A stretch of 64,000 nucleotides of DNA. It comes from Opisthorchis felineus (Eukaryota; Platyhelminthes; Trematoda; Opisthorchiida; Opisthorchiidae). This document shows positions 41,701 to 55,300 of the stretch, one piece after another. Where the stretch lies: contig SJOL01001184.1 in NCBI GenBank assembly GCA_004794785.1, positions 15,499 through 79,498 of the forward strand. Direction: 5' to 3'. The notes under the pieces were generated by a model. It saw only the letters and a program-made list of their open reading frames with translations. It was not told the DNA's origin and ran no database searches. The translations under genes were made by a program, and so were the position numbers. Within the stretch, counting starts at the first letter, position 1; each line of letters starts with the position of its first letter.

Positions 41701-44700
41701 GACAATGTCTTGCAGTTTGACAATCACCAGTCCTAAAAAAAATTTTGGAACTGATTACTTTGTTCGGGCTGCGTTTGGCACTTTCAAAGTGCAAAGTGCT
41801 GTCCTCCCTTTCCCCCGGGAACCTCATTAAGAGGAAATTGAGTTGGTTGATCAGTTTGTATATATGAGCAGCTGCACAAGCTGTGGCAGAACTGTTACAT
41901 AAGCCAGTGCACGCGCTGCCAGGGCGCAAGCACCCTTTGTGAATGCGTGCACCAGAAACGAATTTCACTTAATCTAAAGGGCCGTGTATGCAACGGAGAA
42001 GTTGAGAGACCTTAAACGGCTTCAAATATCTGATTATCGATGCCGTCGTAGCATAGCAGGCATTAGTTGGATTCAGCATGTTTACAGTGAAGACGTGAAC
42101 GAGTAGTTGGTGATGAATAACTAAAGTAGCAACTAAAACTTATCAGGTTGAGGGAGCTGTGACATGTATCACATATCTTCAACAAAGGTCTATCAAAAAA
42201 GCACTGTTTTCTACTCCAACCTCCTGTTCGCAGAAAAATGCACGCGAAATGCAGGTGGCTACTCTCGAGCTGATTGGCGGAGGATCTTCGCAAATTCCTA
42301 ATTGGTTCCACATGATTCACTTTGAACGTGCTTAGAAACCCCACAAGACCCGGTAGATAACGGGTCTCGGTGACGAGTTTGTTGGCACCTACTAGTTGGA
42401 CTACTCCACTAATGTCAGTCCGCCGCTGAATGCTAGTCATACTAAGTAGACCCAGGAAGAACGATGGGTCAATGTCACTAATAATAATAATCGTTCAGTT
42501 GTAACACCCTTTTGGTGCCTAGCTGCCATGCCATCCGAAGGGAGCACAAGAGCTGAGGTACTGCTAGTTTACCCAAGCCTAGACAGGAGCAGTCGAGATG
42601 CTGGTGTTGGGTTCGAACCGCGAACCTTTCGTTCGCGCCCTAACCGCTGAGTTATCTCCAGCTCCGTCAATCTCACTTGTGGAGTCTTACTTCGATATTG
42701 TGCTCAAATGTGTTTGTCTCGTTGCTGTTGAAAACATACATAGACCTAGTTCATGACAGTTTTTCATTGGGCCATACCGTTCTAACAAAGTCCGCACCCT
42801 TCCTCTTTCTTTACAATGTTTTTTCTTCACTCACTAGGATATCCTTCCACACGGTCGTGTGACAGTTTGTTACCATTATTTACCAGTATTGTTGCCAATG
42901 ATGATGACAATGGTAGTAATGCCAACACTGATGGTTATGACAATGATAACGATAGTAGCTTAACGATGATAGTATGTAATATGTATAATGATGAGCGCAA
43001 CCGGATAGTTATCCGCCTCAAAGAAATGTGACTGAGATACTTATGAGCAAACTAAAAACTGAGAATGTCGCTCCAGATGGCACAAGATCTCACTGCTTTT
43101 CCGGCACATAGTTTACTTAAGAGGCACTGGAACCTACTGAGTAGCAGATACGCAACTCACTCAAATTCGGCTGATACTCAAGAGGTCTCTATCGCCATGA
43201 GAACTTGAAAGTGGAGGGTGGTGGCTGTCAGGTGATCCAGAACAAAAGGATTGTGTCTGAACGCCTTAACTTACAAGTGCTAGTGAGTGAGCAGCCTCCC
43301 GACCAAAAACCAGTGCGAAAAAAAACAAAGAAAGGAACAATAAAGAGAAAAAACCTGTGCGGTAGATCACAGACGAAAGCTAATAAACTAGATGATTAAC
43401 CTGCACCAACTGGAATCACTAAAATCTAAGAAGGATAGCAGATGAAGCCAGGAACATTTTTGGAAAAAATGCGCGTAAACATGATCTCTTCTGACCTGGA
43501 CTCTCCCATTCCTGTTCATGTTTACTAACAGCTCGCACATCCGCATCGGTATCAGAATCTGTACTGCTTGTATCGCTAGCGGTGCTCTTCCTACCGGTCG
43601 AACGGCGTCTCGGCTTGGGATCTGGAGTATCATTCTCGCTTTCATTCGCTGACTCCGACCTACCGTGTGGTTCTGAATGTTTGGCAGATCGCGAAGGTTC
43701 CGGAGATGGGGGTCGCGGCTTCCTCCGAATCTTGGGCAGGGGTGCTCGCAAGCCGGTGAACAAACCGAATCCAAATAGGTTGAATCCGGGCTGCGCAGAG
43801 GTTGTGGGCACGGATGTGCACGGTGTGGTGGATGTTGTACAAGTTGAAAGGGACGTGGTTACAATGACCGAGGAAGGTAAAACACCTTCTGTTTTCTGGG
43901 AGGTCTGAGTGATTTGTTCCACAGGAATAACGGGTTCGGATGCGGGAGGTTGTGTATCATCACTGAGGTTCGCTGTGGAACGGCTTGAATGAAGTCCGGT
44001 AGTATCCAGTGGTGTCTGATGGGATAGGATTATAACAGCCAGGGTTTGTTATAAGGATGAATATAAGACAGATGTCAGAAAAGTGGAAAAAGTAGAAAGA
44101 TATGCAGCGAACTACTAGTTCTGTGCATGACAACCTACTTCGAATTAAATGTAGAATATTATGGACAACTCAAAAGAGCGCTAATGAGATCACCAATCGC
44201 GGAAATTACAATGCAGAAACTGGAGCAGTGCTACTAGACATTAAACCAAAAATATGGGTAGGATATGTGGACGACACATTTGCCATTGTAAAGAAAAATG
44301 AACTGTTACGAGCGAATCAACTGCTGAACAACGTGTTTCCCGACATCCACTTCACAGTGGAAACGGAGAACAACAAATCGGCGTTCCTGGATGTGTTCGT
44401 CACAAGAACAATAGACGGCCAACTGCTAACTGAAGTATAGAGGAAAGAAACACACAGACCAGATTCCGAACTACTACAGCAACCATCCGAACTGTCACGA
44501 AAGAAGATGTTTTCGAACCCTGTTCAAGCGGATCGAGACGTATTGCAACACAACAGAGTCGAAGAAGAGGAGCGAAGACTTTATCAGACATTGCAAAATA
44601 ATGGCTACCCGAGGACCTTCATATGAAGATGCTTACGAAAACAACACCAAGCTGATTCGCCAACACAGCCAGAACAGAGAAGCATTACGCTGTCGCATAT

Positions 44701-47700
44701 CAAAAACGTCGCGGAGATTACTGCAAGACATTTACGGCAACATGGAATAACAGTCGCTTTCAAGCCTGTAAACTCGTTGAGAAGAACCCTTTCGAAACCA
44801 AAAGGAAGGTTGGATGTAATGAAGAAGACGAACGTTATCTACGAACTTCAGTGTGATGACTGCGACAAAAACTATGTTGGCCAGACTGGGAGAAAACTTA
44901 CCACCAGAATGCACGAACACAAGCTTGCCAGCAGAAGACATGACCCAATGTCACTTGTTTCAATCCACGAAGACAGACAGACATTGGTTTAATTGGGAAA
45001 ATGTACAAATACATGTCCATGAACGAACGAAATGGGAGCGAGACGTGGTACTCCGAAGAAAAATGGATCAATAAACAAATCGACATCGACCCAGTATATC
45101 AGCCGTTACGAGCAAAAGAACTACACACTCACGGGACTCTGAACCACATGGGAAATCAAGCAACCTGACGACAATCAACGAACCAATGGGATCAAAGAAA
45201 GACGACTACTAAGAATGGGAGGCTACTAAAAACAACCAATCAGGTGGAACAAATTCGGATCGCAAAGCAAGAAGGGAACGGCCCAATCACAACAGAGGAA
45301 CAGAAGTGTCGAACTGAATGCACGCAACGTAACAAATAGATACAAGGGAGTGAGACCAAAACGCAACTCACATTCCTATGTGACCAATCAAATTATGCGA
45401 AGACCACCTCGAGACCAAACAATCGCAATCGAGTTAACAGATACTGCTTAGAAATAATATGAGTACAGGCAAAGGAGGAGGAATTTACCCACTCAATACC
45501 GCACTGACGACGTCAACTCGATTGGTGATGAAACGTTTGCAGTTCAATTGCCAGGCTCGGCGAACAGACCAACAACCAAGCTGCGCACTCGAACTACCTA
45601 TATTCTGCAACACTGCCACTCAGTTCAACTGGTAGCCGCTTTCTACTCCAAGTATGCAACCTATTGAATTCACCCCCGGTATTTCTCCACTAATCCACCC
45701 GAAATTAATTAAACTAAAGGGATACAACTTAGAACAAGTCATCGAATGAGCATGAACTCGCAGCCGAGCTCGTCAGAGCCGGATAAAGTTCTCTTATCAG
45801 ATAACCCACTGACGTTAGCGGAATGCACTATTCACAAAGTGGTAAAAACCCTTCGATAGCCCAAAACGAATCTCGTCCTCCTCGGAGCTCATCATGTAAG
45901 CGCAGTCCCTGGGTTCCTGTCAAACCAACGTTCTACTTAAACAACTAATTTACTCAAACACGGACGCCGAAGGGCACTCCGACCGGCCGGTCAAAATCTT
46001 CCGTTGTTCCAATATACAGAAGGGATCTGAGAACAAACAGTTGAAGTCCGCATCCAATCAGTCTTCCTTCGACAGCGCCCAAGATTTGGGAGAGAAACGT
46101 CCTCCGCAGGCCGTTGATAACGCATGGGATCCTGAGCCGGGAAGAAAAATCCGGCCTTCGTCGTAAAGGGGTAACCAAATCTTCGCACTGCAGCAACTGC
46201 TGTAACATCGCCACGATCTCCAAAGTCCCACTATCGTTGTCTTTCTGGACACCGCTGACTGGACCGTCGCCTCGAACTTTTTAGGATCTACCTTTGGAGG
46301 TGTTTTTCGGAGAATCCTCAGTTTTTTAGAAAAAATAAAGGCAGCATTGTCTGACGGCATGGACCGTGTTTTCAAATCAGGGGAGCAATCATCCCCGAAC
46401 GGCTTAAGCATGCGAGCCTGCAGGTAGTAAAAGAAACTGTTCAGGCATTGACGGGTGTATCCCCATACCTCAGCGCACACTGACTACGTTGCTGCGCGTA
46501 ACACTCACTCACCTATGATAGATGTACATCTGTGATTGCAGCCCAGCTACTGAAAGCGCCACGTTCCCTTTGCAACCTGGTCAAAGCAGTCAGTTGCAAA
46601 TTGTGCTCTTCATTCCCTGCCATCCTAGATAAATTTGGAAGTTCCGAATCCCTCCGGTTGGAAAAATCTGCTTTTTTCCGCTTAATCTATAGCCTTCACT
46701 TTTGCTCTTTCCCCGTTTTCTCTGAGCCAGCTTACCTAAACTACCCGACTCACTTACCTTTGCAAACTATCAACGCGAAGAGTTTGCCGTCTCTTGTCAG
46801 GACTTAGCGCTTCCAAACCGTCTGAATCGATGGTTCGCTCTCATTTCGTTATGTAATTTTGCTTCTGAACTGTGCCCAATCATTTCAAAGCCCTTTCGTC
46901 TGTCTTTACCAAATGGTATTTTTTCTTCAAGATGGAAAACCTAGTTCTCCTCTCCATTCGTAGAGGTGGCTGCTGTTCTAGCTCTAACAAATACCGGTCC
47001 AGCACCATTACCCTTCGACTTGTCCAATATCTATTGAAACAATTTTAACCAAACAACTCCCCGCGATTTTGAAGACAGTGCTCCTCTTCTGAGTGATGAC
47101 CAATATGGGCTCAGGCGCCACAGCTCCAAGGGTGGCGCTCTGAACTTACGTGTCACATATTTGGTCTCCCACTCTGGACTTCTGGTGACATGGATATGGT
47201 TGCCTTCGGTATTTTGAAAGCGTTCGACCAGGTTTGTTATGCCGGTCTTCTCGTTAAGCTAATCAGGTCTTCCAGTCTGCATCCAGACTTGACCAGCTGG
47301 ATCGGAAGCAACCTAAATAATCGTCTATACAAGTAAGAACGAGTGCTATCTAAGGCTGAGGAAATAAGCGCTGGAGTTTCCCAAGGATCTGCGCTCTTCT
47401 TCACACCGTTGCTTCTTTATGCGAACGACTCCTTACCGATCGTTACCTCTGCTGCCTATGGCTTAGAAGACGACGAAGTTATGCACTTGTCTTCGTCCTA
47501 TCCCTCCCAATGCTCCACACTAGTACGACTGAGCGATAACCGGGCACGAGCCATAAATGCCATGAACATCAACCTCACAGGCATTCTAGACTAGTGTTCA
47601 CCCAACTCAGCAACCGTTTCAAATCCTGCGTGTATCCAGCTCCATTCATAACTGGATATACTGTCATTCACCATTCCCCGTCAGTTATCCTGACTGACTT

Positions 47701-50700
47701 GTAAAGCCGACGCCTAGATACATCTTCCGAGTACATGGCGATGACGAACTAGTGAATATCATGCAACACCATCTACTTCACTGGCTGGGGCGCCTATTGA
47801 AGATAGCAACTCAACGACTTCTACAGTGCACCCTTTTGAAACCCCAAAACGGATGAACCGAAGGTCAAGGAGGTCATGGTGTGACTTGGTGCTCAGGTGT
47901 GGTGGAGCAAATAGCCCAACTAGTCCTTATCTGGTGTGGCAGAATCTGTGCCCAGGGCCTGAAAGACGACCCTGTATTCGCCTTAAAAACTTGGCGGAAA
48001 TGGTTCGGAATCGTACTCAGAGGTGAACGTGTAAAGTACTCTTGTTTTCATGAAGCTGTCTGAACACTGACTGCATTACTTCGATTTAAAGTGAGATTGA
48101 CATTGGAGAAGTCTCCTCGTCGTGCGACGAAGTTAATGCCAATCAAGCTCAACATCAAGAAACTACTGGCCAGTCAGCAGTGAAAAAGTTCCAACAGACT
48201 CACTCACAATTGTTCCGAGTCAACAGCACCACATAGTTTGGAAAAACAATGCTCCGGAATCATGAGATACTTCAGGACGGTTGTGATCAAAACCAGTGGA
48301 TTCCATAAGCCCTATAGGACTGGATTTATGGAAGAGATGCATTCGCATCTCATTTTATCCATGGGAAGAACGCGGCTTTTATCAAGACGCCCTCCCCCTC
48401 CAAATTCATCCGCACGAGAGGAGCTTAGCGATACGAGGACCACATCTTTGAGCCAACCACGAGAACTGAAAGACGGGTTAAGGAAGCCAAGAGATTTAAA
48501 CCTGTGAAGATGGATGATCTTTGGAGTACCGAAAGAAATTTATCGGCCGGAAATTTTGTATATCTAGTAATTCCAGGACATCCTGACCGGCCAAAAGCTC
48601 AATAGGTCTGAATGTATAATTGTTGCTTGGAAAACATTTCTCAACATTGCGTAACAATCCAATCAACAGAGATTTTGACTATCTTGCACAAGCACCTGCG
48701 AATATTACCGTTACCTTAAGCAGAGGCTCAGCTTAGAAGGATAACAACTGAACTGCAAAACGGAAAGGCCTCCTGGGAAGATGGAATCCCTGCCGAAGTA
48801 TTCAGGGTGGTTGGAAGAATACTGGAAGACGAAGTTACTGAACTCATTTGCACAATCTGAGGGACTGGAACTGTCCCACAAGAAAGTTACAATCGTTCTA
48901 CTGTTTAAAAGAAATGGAAGTCGACAGAAGACGGACAACTATCGAGGAATCAGTCTTCTAAATATTGCAGATAAAAATCTTGATGTGCAGACTGGAACTT
49001 AATATCCTTGAATAACAATGTGGGTTCTGAAGAGGACGCAGCCCGATCGACCTAATCGTTGAAGCTCATCAGCTGCAAGAAGTCCAAGAATGGGACCAAT
49101 CCTTATAGAACCTGTTAACAGACCTACCCAAATACTACAAGTCAGTGGACAGAAAGGCGTTGTGGACAGTTCTCCGAAAACCCAGATGTCCCGATAAAAG
49201 CACCATTAGTGATTTCCTTCACCGTGGCATGAGACCCCGAGTACACAGCTGCTGAGTTCGAAATCGGCACGGGAAGGAAGCAAGATTGCATTCTGGTTCC
49301 AACTTAATTCAATCTATATCTGCCTACGATATGTGCAGAGCTGTTTTGTTATTCTGAAGATACGGTACAGATCCGGTAGCGCCTAGACGTCCACCTCTTC
49401 TATCCGAAACGTCGCATGACCAAATGAGCCAAAAGTAAGCATCCTGCTTTTACCAGATAATTCCAGTACATTCTTACTTCCGTCGACACCATCTCGCCTT
49501 GGCTTAAATATAAGTGCTTTTAAAACACGTATCATTTATCGACCTGCCTGGAATTCACAACAGCATATATCCTGAATTCAAAATGGCTGCCGCGGCAGAG
49601 CGTGTTTTGGAGACTCGTGATACATCGGCAGGACCCTATCTACAAACCTGACAGTCGATACTGAAATGTCCGGATTGCCAAGGGAGGCACTGCATTCGGT
49701 CGCCCAAATAAAATAATAATAATAATCGTTCAGCTGTAGCACCCTTTCGGTGCCTAACTGCCAAGCCACACAAGGGAAGCATGAAGGCTGGGATACTGCC
49801 AGGTTTCCCAAGCATAGACAGGGGGAGTCGACAGGCAGAGGTCGGGTTCGAACCACGGACCTTTCGGTCAGTAAATTCGCGCTCTAACCACTGAGCCATC
49901 TCGCCCCAGTGTCGGGTAGGCACTCACTGGAAAATGTTACGAACATTTCTCGCTTCCAGAAGTTTACGTTTAGCAGGTGGGCCAGCGAGTGCGTAGGTGA
50001 TCCAAAAGGCCGATCCTGCTGAGGCACGTAGTTTCACGTCAGACTGCAACCAACTCCAAGAGCGTTTGTTTTTCTAAGAACTCCTGAGTTAGAAATTCTG
50101 TTATTCCATTTGATCTGAAGGATTTTGCGCAGACAGTGCAAGTGGAATAAGTCAAGAACCCGAACAAACCATCCATATAGCGTCCGCGGGTCCGCATCTG
50201 GGCTTTAATTCCAATGGAAAAGACTTTAATGTGGTTGATAAATTTGTCTGGATAGCTAAGACAGTCGTGGTGATTCTCTATTGACGGAATCGAAGATTTC
50301 GGTGACTTCCGCAAACATTTCAGAGAGTGGTTGACTGCGTTCACGACACTCCTCTTGGATTTATTTTGCTGCAAAAATTAAGTTAATTCCACTGCTATCC
50401 CATTTTGCAATTGTTCCAGCAACTCTGCGATTTCAGGCGAGTCAGCTGATAGAACGCTCATATCCTAACGAACAATTCTACCTTTTGTAATATTTCACTG
50501 AGATGTCATTTTCTCCCTGTTGTAGCCAAATGAGCCGCAGCACTCTTCCTTCCATTGGTTCATCTGCAATTAGCCGATCTTCATCTGGTGTCCTTTGTCT
50601 CCTTCCTTGAAGTTTTCCCACTCAAGTAACTAGACTATCAAACGAGATAGAATAAACTCCATCAAGCTCCTAAATCACCCAGCTAGTACAGACACAGCAC

Positions 50701-52267
50701 CAACAAAGTACTGTTGGCGCAGGTGGGCTATGCAGTTCGAATCAACATCCCCTGGAGACCGAGTAGTGCTAAAAAGTGGTGTTTCCAAGATTCCTGTTCT
50801 TCGCCAGTTTGTTTTCGCTCTATCAGTTGAAGATGTCTGACTTTCGGTCAACAGATTTCTTTAGTTCTTTGTGAAGGAATCGGTAAACCTATGTCTGGAG
50901 CTCCTCACCTCGTTCGGTCCACCACTCATTTCTCGATTTCCGCAGGTGTTTCAGAAGCTTCATCCTGGCACTTCTGAGTTGTTCGTCAGATTTTAGAGTG
51001 TTTTCGAGGACGCCATATTCTTTTTCTGAGTCAAGGTGGATATCGATGAGTCACCTCCATCAAACCAACCTCGTCTCGGTTCTTGTTTTAGCGGAATTGG
51101 AATCACAGTAGCTGCCTGGGTATTTGTTCGTATTCGGGTACACCGGCTTACAGATGTATTCTGGACTTGGTCAGCCGCTTCTCGATACTTCGATGTGTCT
51201 TCCTTGTTCATCAGCCTTCTTACATCAGACGTGAACTACCGAGACGTGGCAGTTCTCCGAGTGCGATGCGCATGTTAGCATGTGATCCACGCATCGCTTT
51301 TGTGATTAGCACATTAAATAGATTTCTTTGTCGAATAATCACACAATCGAGTAGGTGCCTGTGTCCACTTTCTGAATGAGTACAGGTGGCGAGCGATGCC
51401 CGTCTTACATTGAGCTACGTGATTGTTATCGGGAGTTCGAATGTTGCACACGATAGCCTTCCACCGTTGTCGTATCCCAAATGGACCCACTATCTACCTC
51501 CGAATTTCCCAGTCCTTGCCAACTTGAGCATTGAAATCGCTCAACAGAAAAAGGGAGACCCTTGGGTCTAAATAAACCCGACAGTTGGCCGTTGAATGTG
51601 TTCTTTTCCTTATCTGAGTGCAGCAGTGTGGGGGGCATTGGTGTTGATGAATGTGACAACACTCGCCCTAGACAGCTGGAATCGGATGGTTATCATTCTC
51701 TAGTTGATTGATTTGTTACTCTGATTCATGTGATCTACACCTGCGAAGCGCACATCGTGTTCAGTCGCTTCTCCTGTGTTGTTCCACTCTGGCGGAAGGT
51801 ATGTGTGAAGCCGGCAGTGACTTTTCCAGCACAGCCAGCTTGATCCCACTGAGTGCAGAAGGAGTTTCAGTCCTTTTGCAACAAGAGCAGATCGCCTTTC
51901 ACGTCTGCCTCATCCATCATTATCCAGGAGTCTTCAAGTTCCGGGTTCCAAGTCGTAGAGGACTTATCTCTATTCTCTTAACAGTTGGCATCATAAAAGC
52001 TCATAGGGGCTCATTTCGCATTTGACTTCAAGGTCCGACCCGCAAAGCAGTGGGGGGTGGGGGCTGTCCTAGGCCGAGGGTAAAGGAAATCAGGCAAAAC
52101 TGACTTAATGCTACTGAGCACAGAAGGCACTTTTTGAGTAGCACCCGAATCTTGATTTGTACAAGTACTTCGGCAGCCACGGCCAACCGTTGGGCGACCG
52201 CAGTGAGGCTTTTAGGGTCCACCTTTCTAAACCGTCCGTCCTGCGGGGAAAGACAGTATCACTGTTG

Positions 52268-52317
<50 letters not shown>

Positions 52318-55300
52318 CGAGTAAACCATACTGAAATACTTCAATGCCGTGCATCGGATATTCAGTACCCAGCTGTTGAGCCTACATAAGGTGTTGTAAC
52401 AGAGTTCATCTCAGATCACAAAGCATGGATGGCCACAACCTTAAATGTACAAAAAATTCGCATTTCTCACAGGATAGTCAAACGGGGGGTATTATCTACA
52501 GGTTACCACGACATCCCTTTATGGGATATTCCACAGCTAGAAATAAGGCACGAAATAAGTTGAGGGGAAACTCCCACAGCTACCTGATAAAAACGAGATA
52601 GGAGGAATAGTTCGTCAGCATACACATGAACAAAGTTCTATATCAGTCACATGACTACCTAAACATGATAGACACTCAGACACCAGTAAAGTACCAACTT
52701 TCCGGACACGGCTACTTCAATTGGACGAGATGAGCAGCAAACCGAAGCTCATACTGATCACCACGTCCAATTCAAGCCTTTCAGTACTCACATCACACTA
52801 ATGCATCCCACTAATTCGTACATCCGGTGACCATAGTCAACAATAATTGCAGTCACAGGAATTCTCGGAAACTTTATGCCATCATTGCTCAACCGGCAAG
52901 TATGTTCAAAGCAAAAGTCACATAGCCAAGTTAAAATTCTAGTGTTACTCGAGAGTGACAGCTACAAAAAGACACTACTAATAACATGTAGTTTACCAGG
53001 AGGAATCTCGTTATGAGGTCGGGGTCGTTTCCCTGAAGTCGACGTTGACCGAATTTAAATCCGAGGGAACACCATGTAGTCGGATATCGAATGTTACTGG
53101 CGGGAAGCCTTTTCTGGTTTGCGCGCAATGGACATTTTTCCCAGCCGAAAGAAACGGCGTAAAGGGGTGCTGAAAACACTACAGTTTGCCGACACACTAG
53201 CGCCGTAACTTTGTCTGCCAGATCGGCCCAAACTAACCTAGTAACCGCCGCCCTGTTCAAAATAGCGCTACTTTATTGGAACAGAGTAACGAACCTGCAA
53301 GTGGTGTAGTGTAAAAGTGTTGATTACTTCACCGACTCCACTTCGTCGCCGACTTGCTAGGCAAACGTGACCCAGAACTGATGCAACTAAGCGGAAAAAT
53401 CAACATCAATCACAAGCAATACTACGAATCAGAGGAACCAAGGGACCATCGAACATGGTTGAAGGCTGAACTTGCCAAGGTAAGGACGACACTGGGAGGA
53501 TGGTTTCCTCTGGTAAGAAAACTCCCAGCTTATCAGGGCATTGTACGGCTTACCGCTTTATCCACTGGATTCGGTTGCAGAACTCCTGTTCAATCAGCCA
53601 CAAGAAAATGCAACACATCGACCAAGACAACCTGGAGGCCGCATTTCAAAATAGTAATTATTTGCTCTGCTCATGTTTTATCGGAGGAGTCTTAGCATTG
53701 AAACTCTTCGTCCCCTCTCATGATAATAATAATAGTAATAATAATAATATACCACAAGTCGTCAGACTATTCCAAATTACTCAATGCTGGATGGTCTTCT
53801 ACGTAAATTTCCGGAATATTACCATCGAGGATAAATCTTCCCAAAAGAAACATATACCAACCAAAGCCATCTTGCATAGAAAGGACTATCTTAAGCAAGA
53901 CAGTTTCAAGAGATGCTCGTAAATGGTACATTACAACTTACCTTGAGAATATCATGTTCTTTGGAGTCCCACCAATTGGAAAATATTTTGAATGCATTAC
54001 CCTCCACGATCCTCCGTGTCACATCGCGCCGCATAATCTCCTTAAGCTCATCGATGAACAGGGTGAAAACATCCAAAGCGATCATGTTGAGCTCAACGGT
54101 ATCCAAGGGCTTCTGCGCGACCTTAGATCCGGAGGCTCCTGATGTGGATGGGGAGGGTGATTGGCGGGGAAGGGAAAATGCACGTGAGGTATCCAGAATG
54201 GACGCATCTGTTAAAGATTCCGGTGTTGGCAGTAGTGTCCGGCGATTGATCAAAGCCTGTGGACGGTCGGAAAGGTGAGGGAAATGAACATCAGATTCCA
54301 CAGGAACTCGTGGTCGGTCTGATGGGGTAAGGGGCACGTGAGAATCTCCATGTCTGGACAAGGGGTCGCTAGAACACACCGGAGCAGTCGTGGTAATGGG
54401 TTTACATGAAGAGCTGCTTACAGAAGAGGTAACAGTGATAGGAGTAGTGCTGCTGTGTACATCAAGAGGAGGGGGTGGGCTAGATGCAGCGGGTGTCCCT
54501 GACAAAGCATTCAACTGGAGTAACTTCTGAATACGAGATTCAAGAGATTCTTCACACGGAGGCTGACTACCCCGGATTTTGTTCACCCTGTCTGTGTTGG
54601 TAGAATGAGCCATCCCAGGATCAAGGGCTTCCGGGATGGATTCAGATATGTGTAAGCCACGTTCGGTTGGAAAAGTGGATGAAGAACCATGAGGTTTATT
54701 CCTTAGTTGAAGGTGCCGCACTGATTCTTCGTTATTTGCTTTTACATCGGTCACGACCCGAATTTCACCAGTAGGTGGTAAATGATCCAATGAACCACTG
54801 TGATCAGAACGGTTCGCTGAAGCTCGACTGAACAAATGTGAATTGAAAGTGGTCATGCAATGGGATGGCGGCAGATCGCGTGATGGTGTCCCCTGGGCTC
54901 GTAGCCGACCGGGGCCGGGAGCAGTTGATTCCGTTGTGAACATGGAACCGTGCGAAACATGCTTACTTTGCAAAGTATTCGGATGATGGCCGAAAGAAGA
55001 AGGGTGATTTGAAAGTAAGCGACTCCGAGCAACCGCACATTCGGCGTCAGGCAACTGGTCAGCCGAACCATTCCGAGGTAACATATCCGCCATTAGTTCT
55101 CCTAATAATCTGACCCTATGTCTTCCTGGAATGAAAATAGTGATACAAAAATGCAGTACCCACCAAGAAAATCAACTCTGACCTCCATAATGTTGCCCAT
55201 CTTAGACGTGTGGTTCAGGGTGCTGGCGCACAATTTAGCACTTCTCGACGACCTGAACACCACCTGAGTGAGAAACAGAGTAGTGAAAATACTAACAACA

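Noticed and set aside
43582..43908. 108-codon + strand frame
   Set aside because: It is the shadow of SETD1 exon 5, which chains in phase on the other strand.
44100..45100. Hammerhead ribozyme in the Penelope-like element, as known in some relatives
   Set aside because: I searched both strands around the element for CUGAUGA...GAAA and found none. The truncated ends may have lost it.
53913..54278. 121-codon + strand frame
   Set aside because: It is the antisense of SETD1 exon 4.
55053..55093. ATG at 55093 as the SETD1 start
   Set aside because: The RRM exons upstream join in phase to this exon and complete the family N terminus, so this Met is internal.
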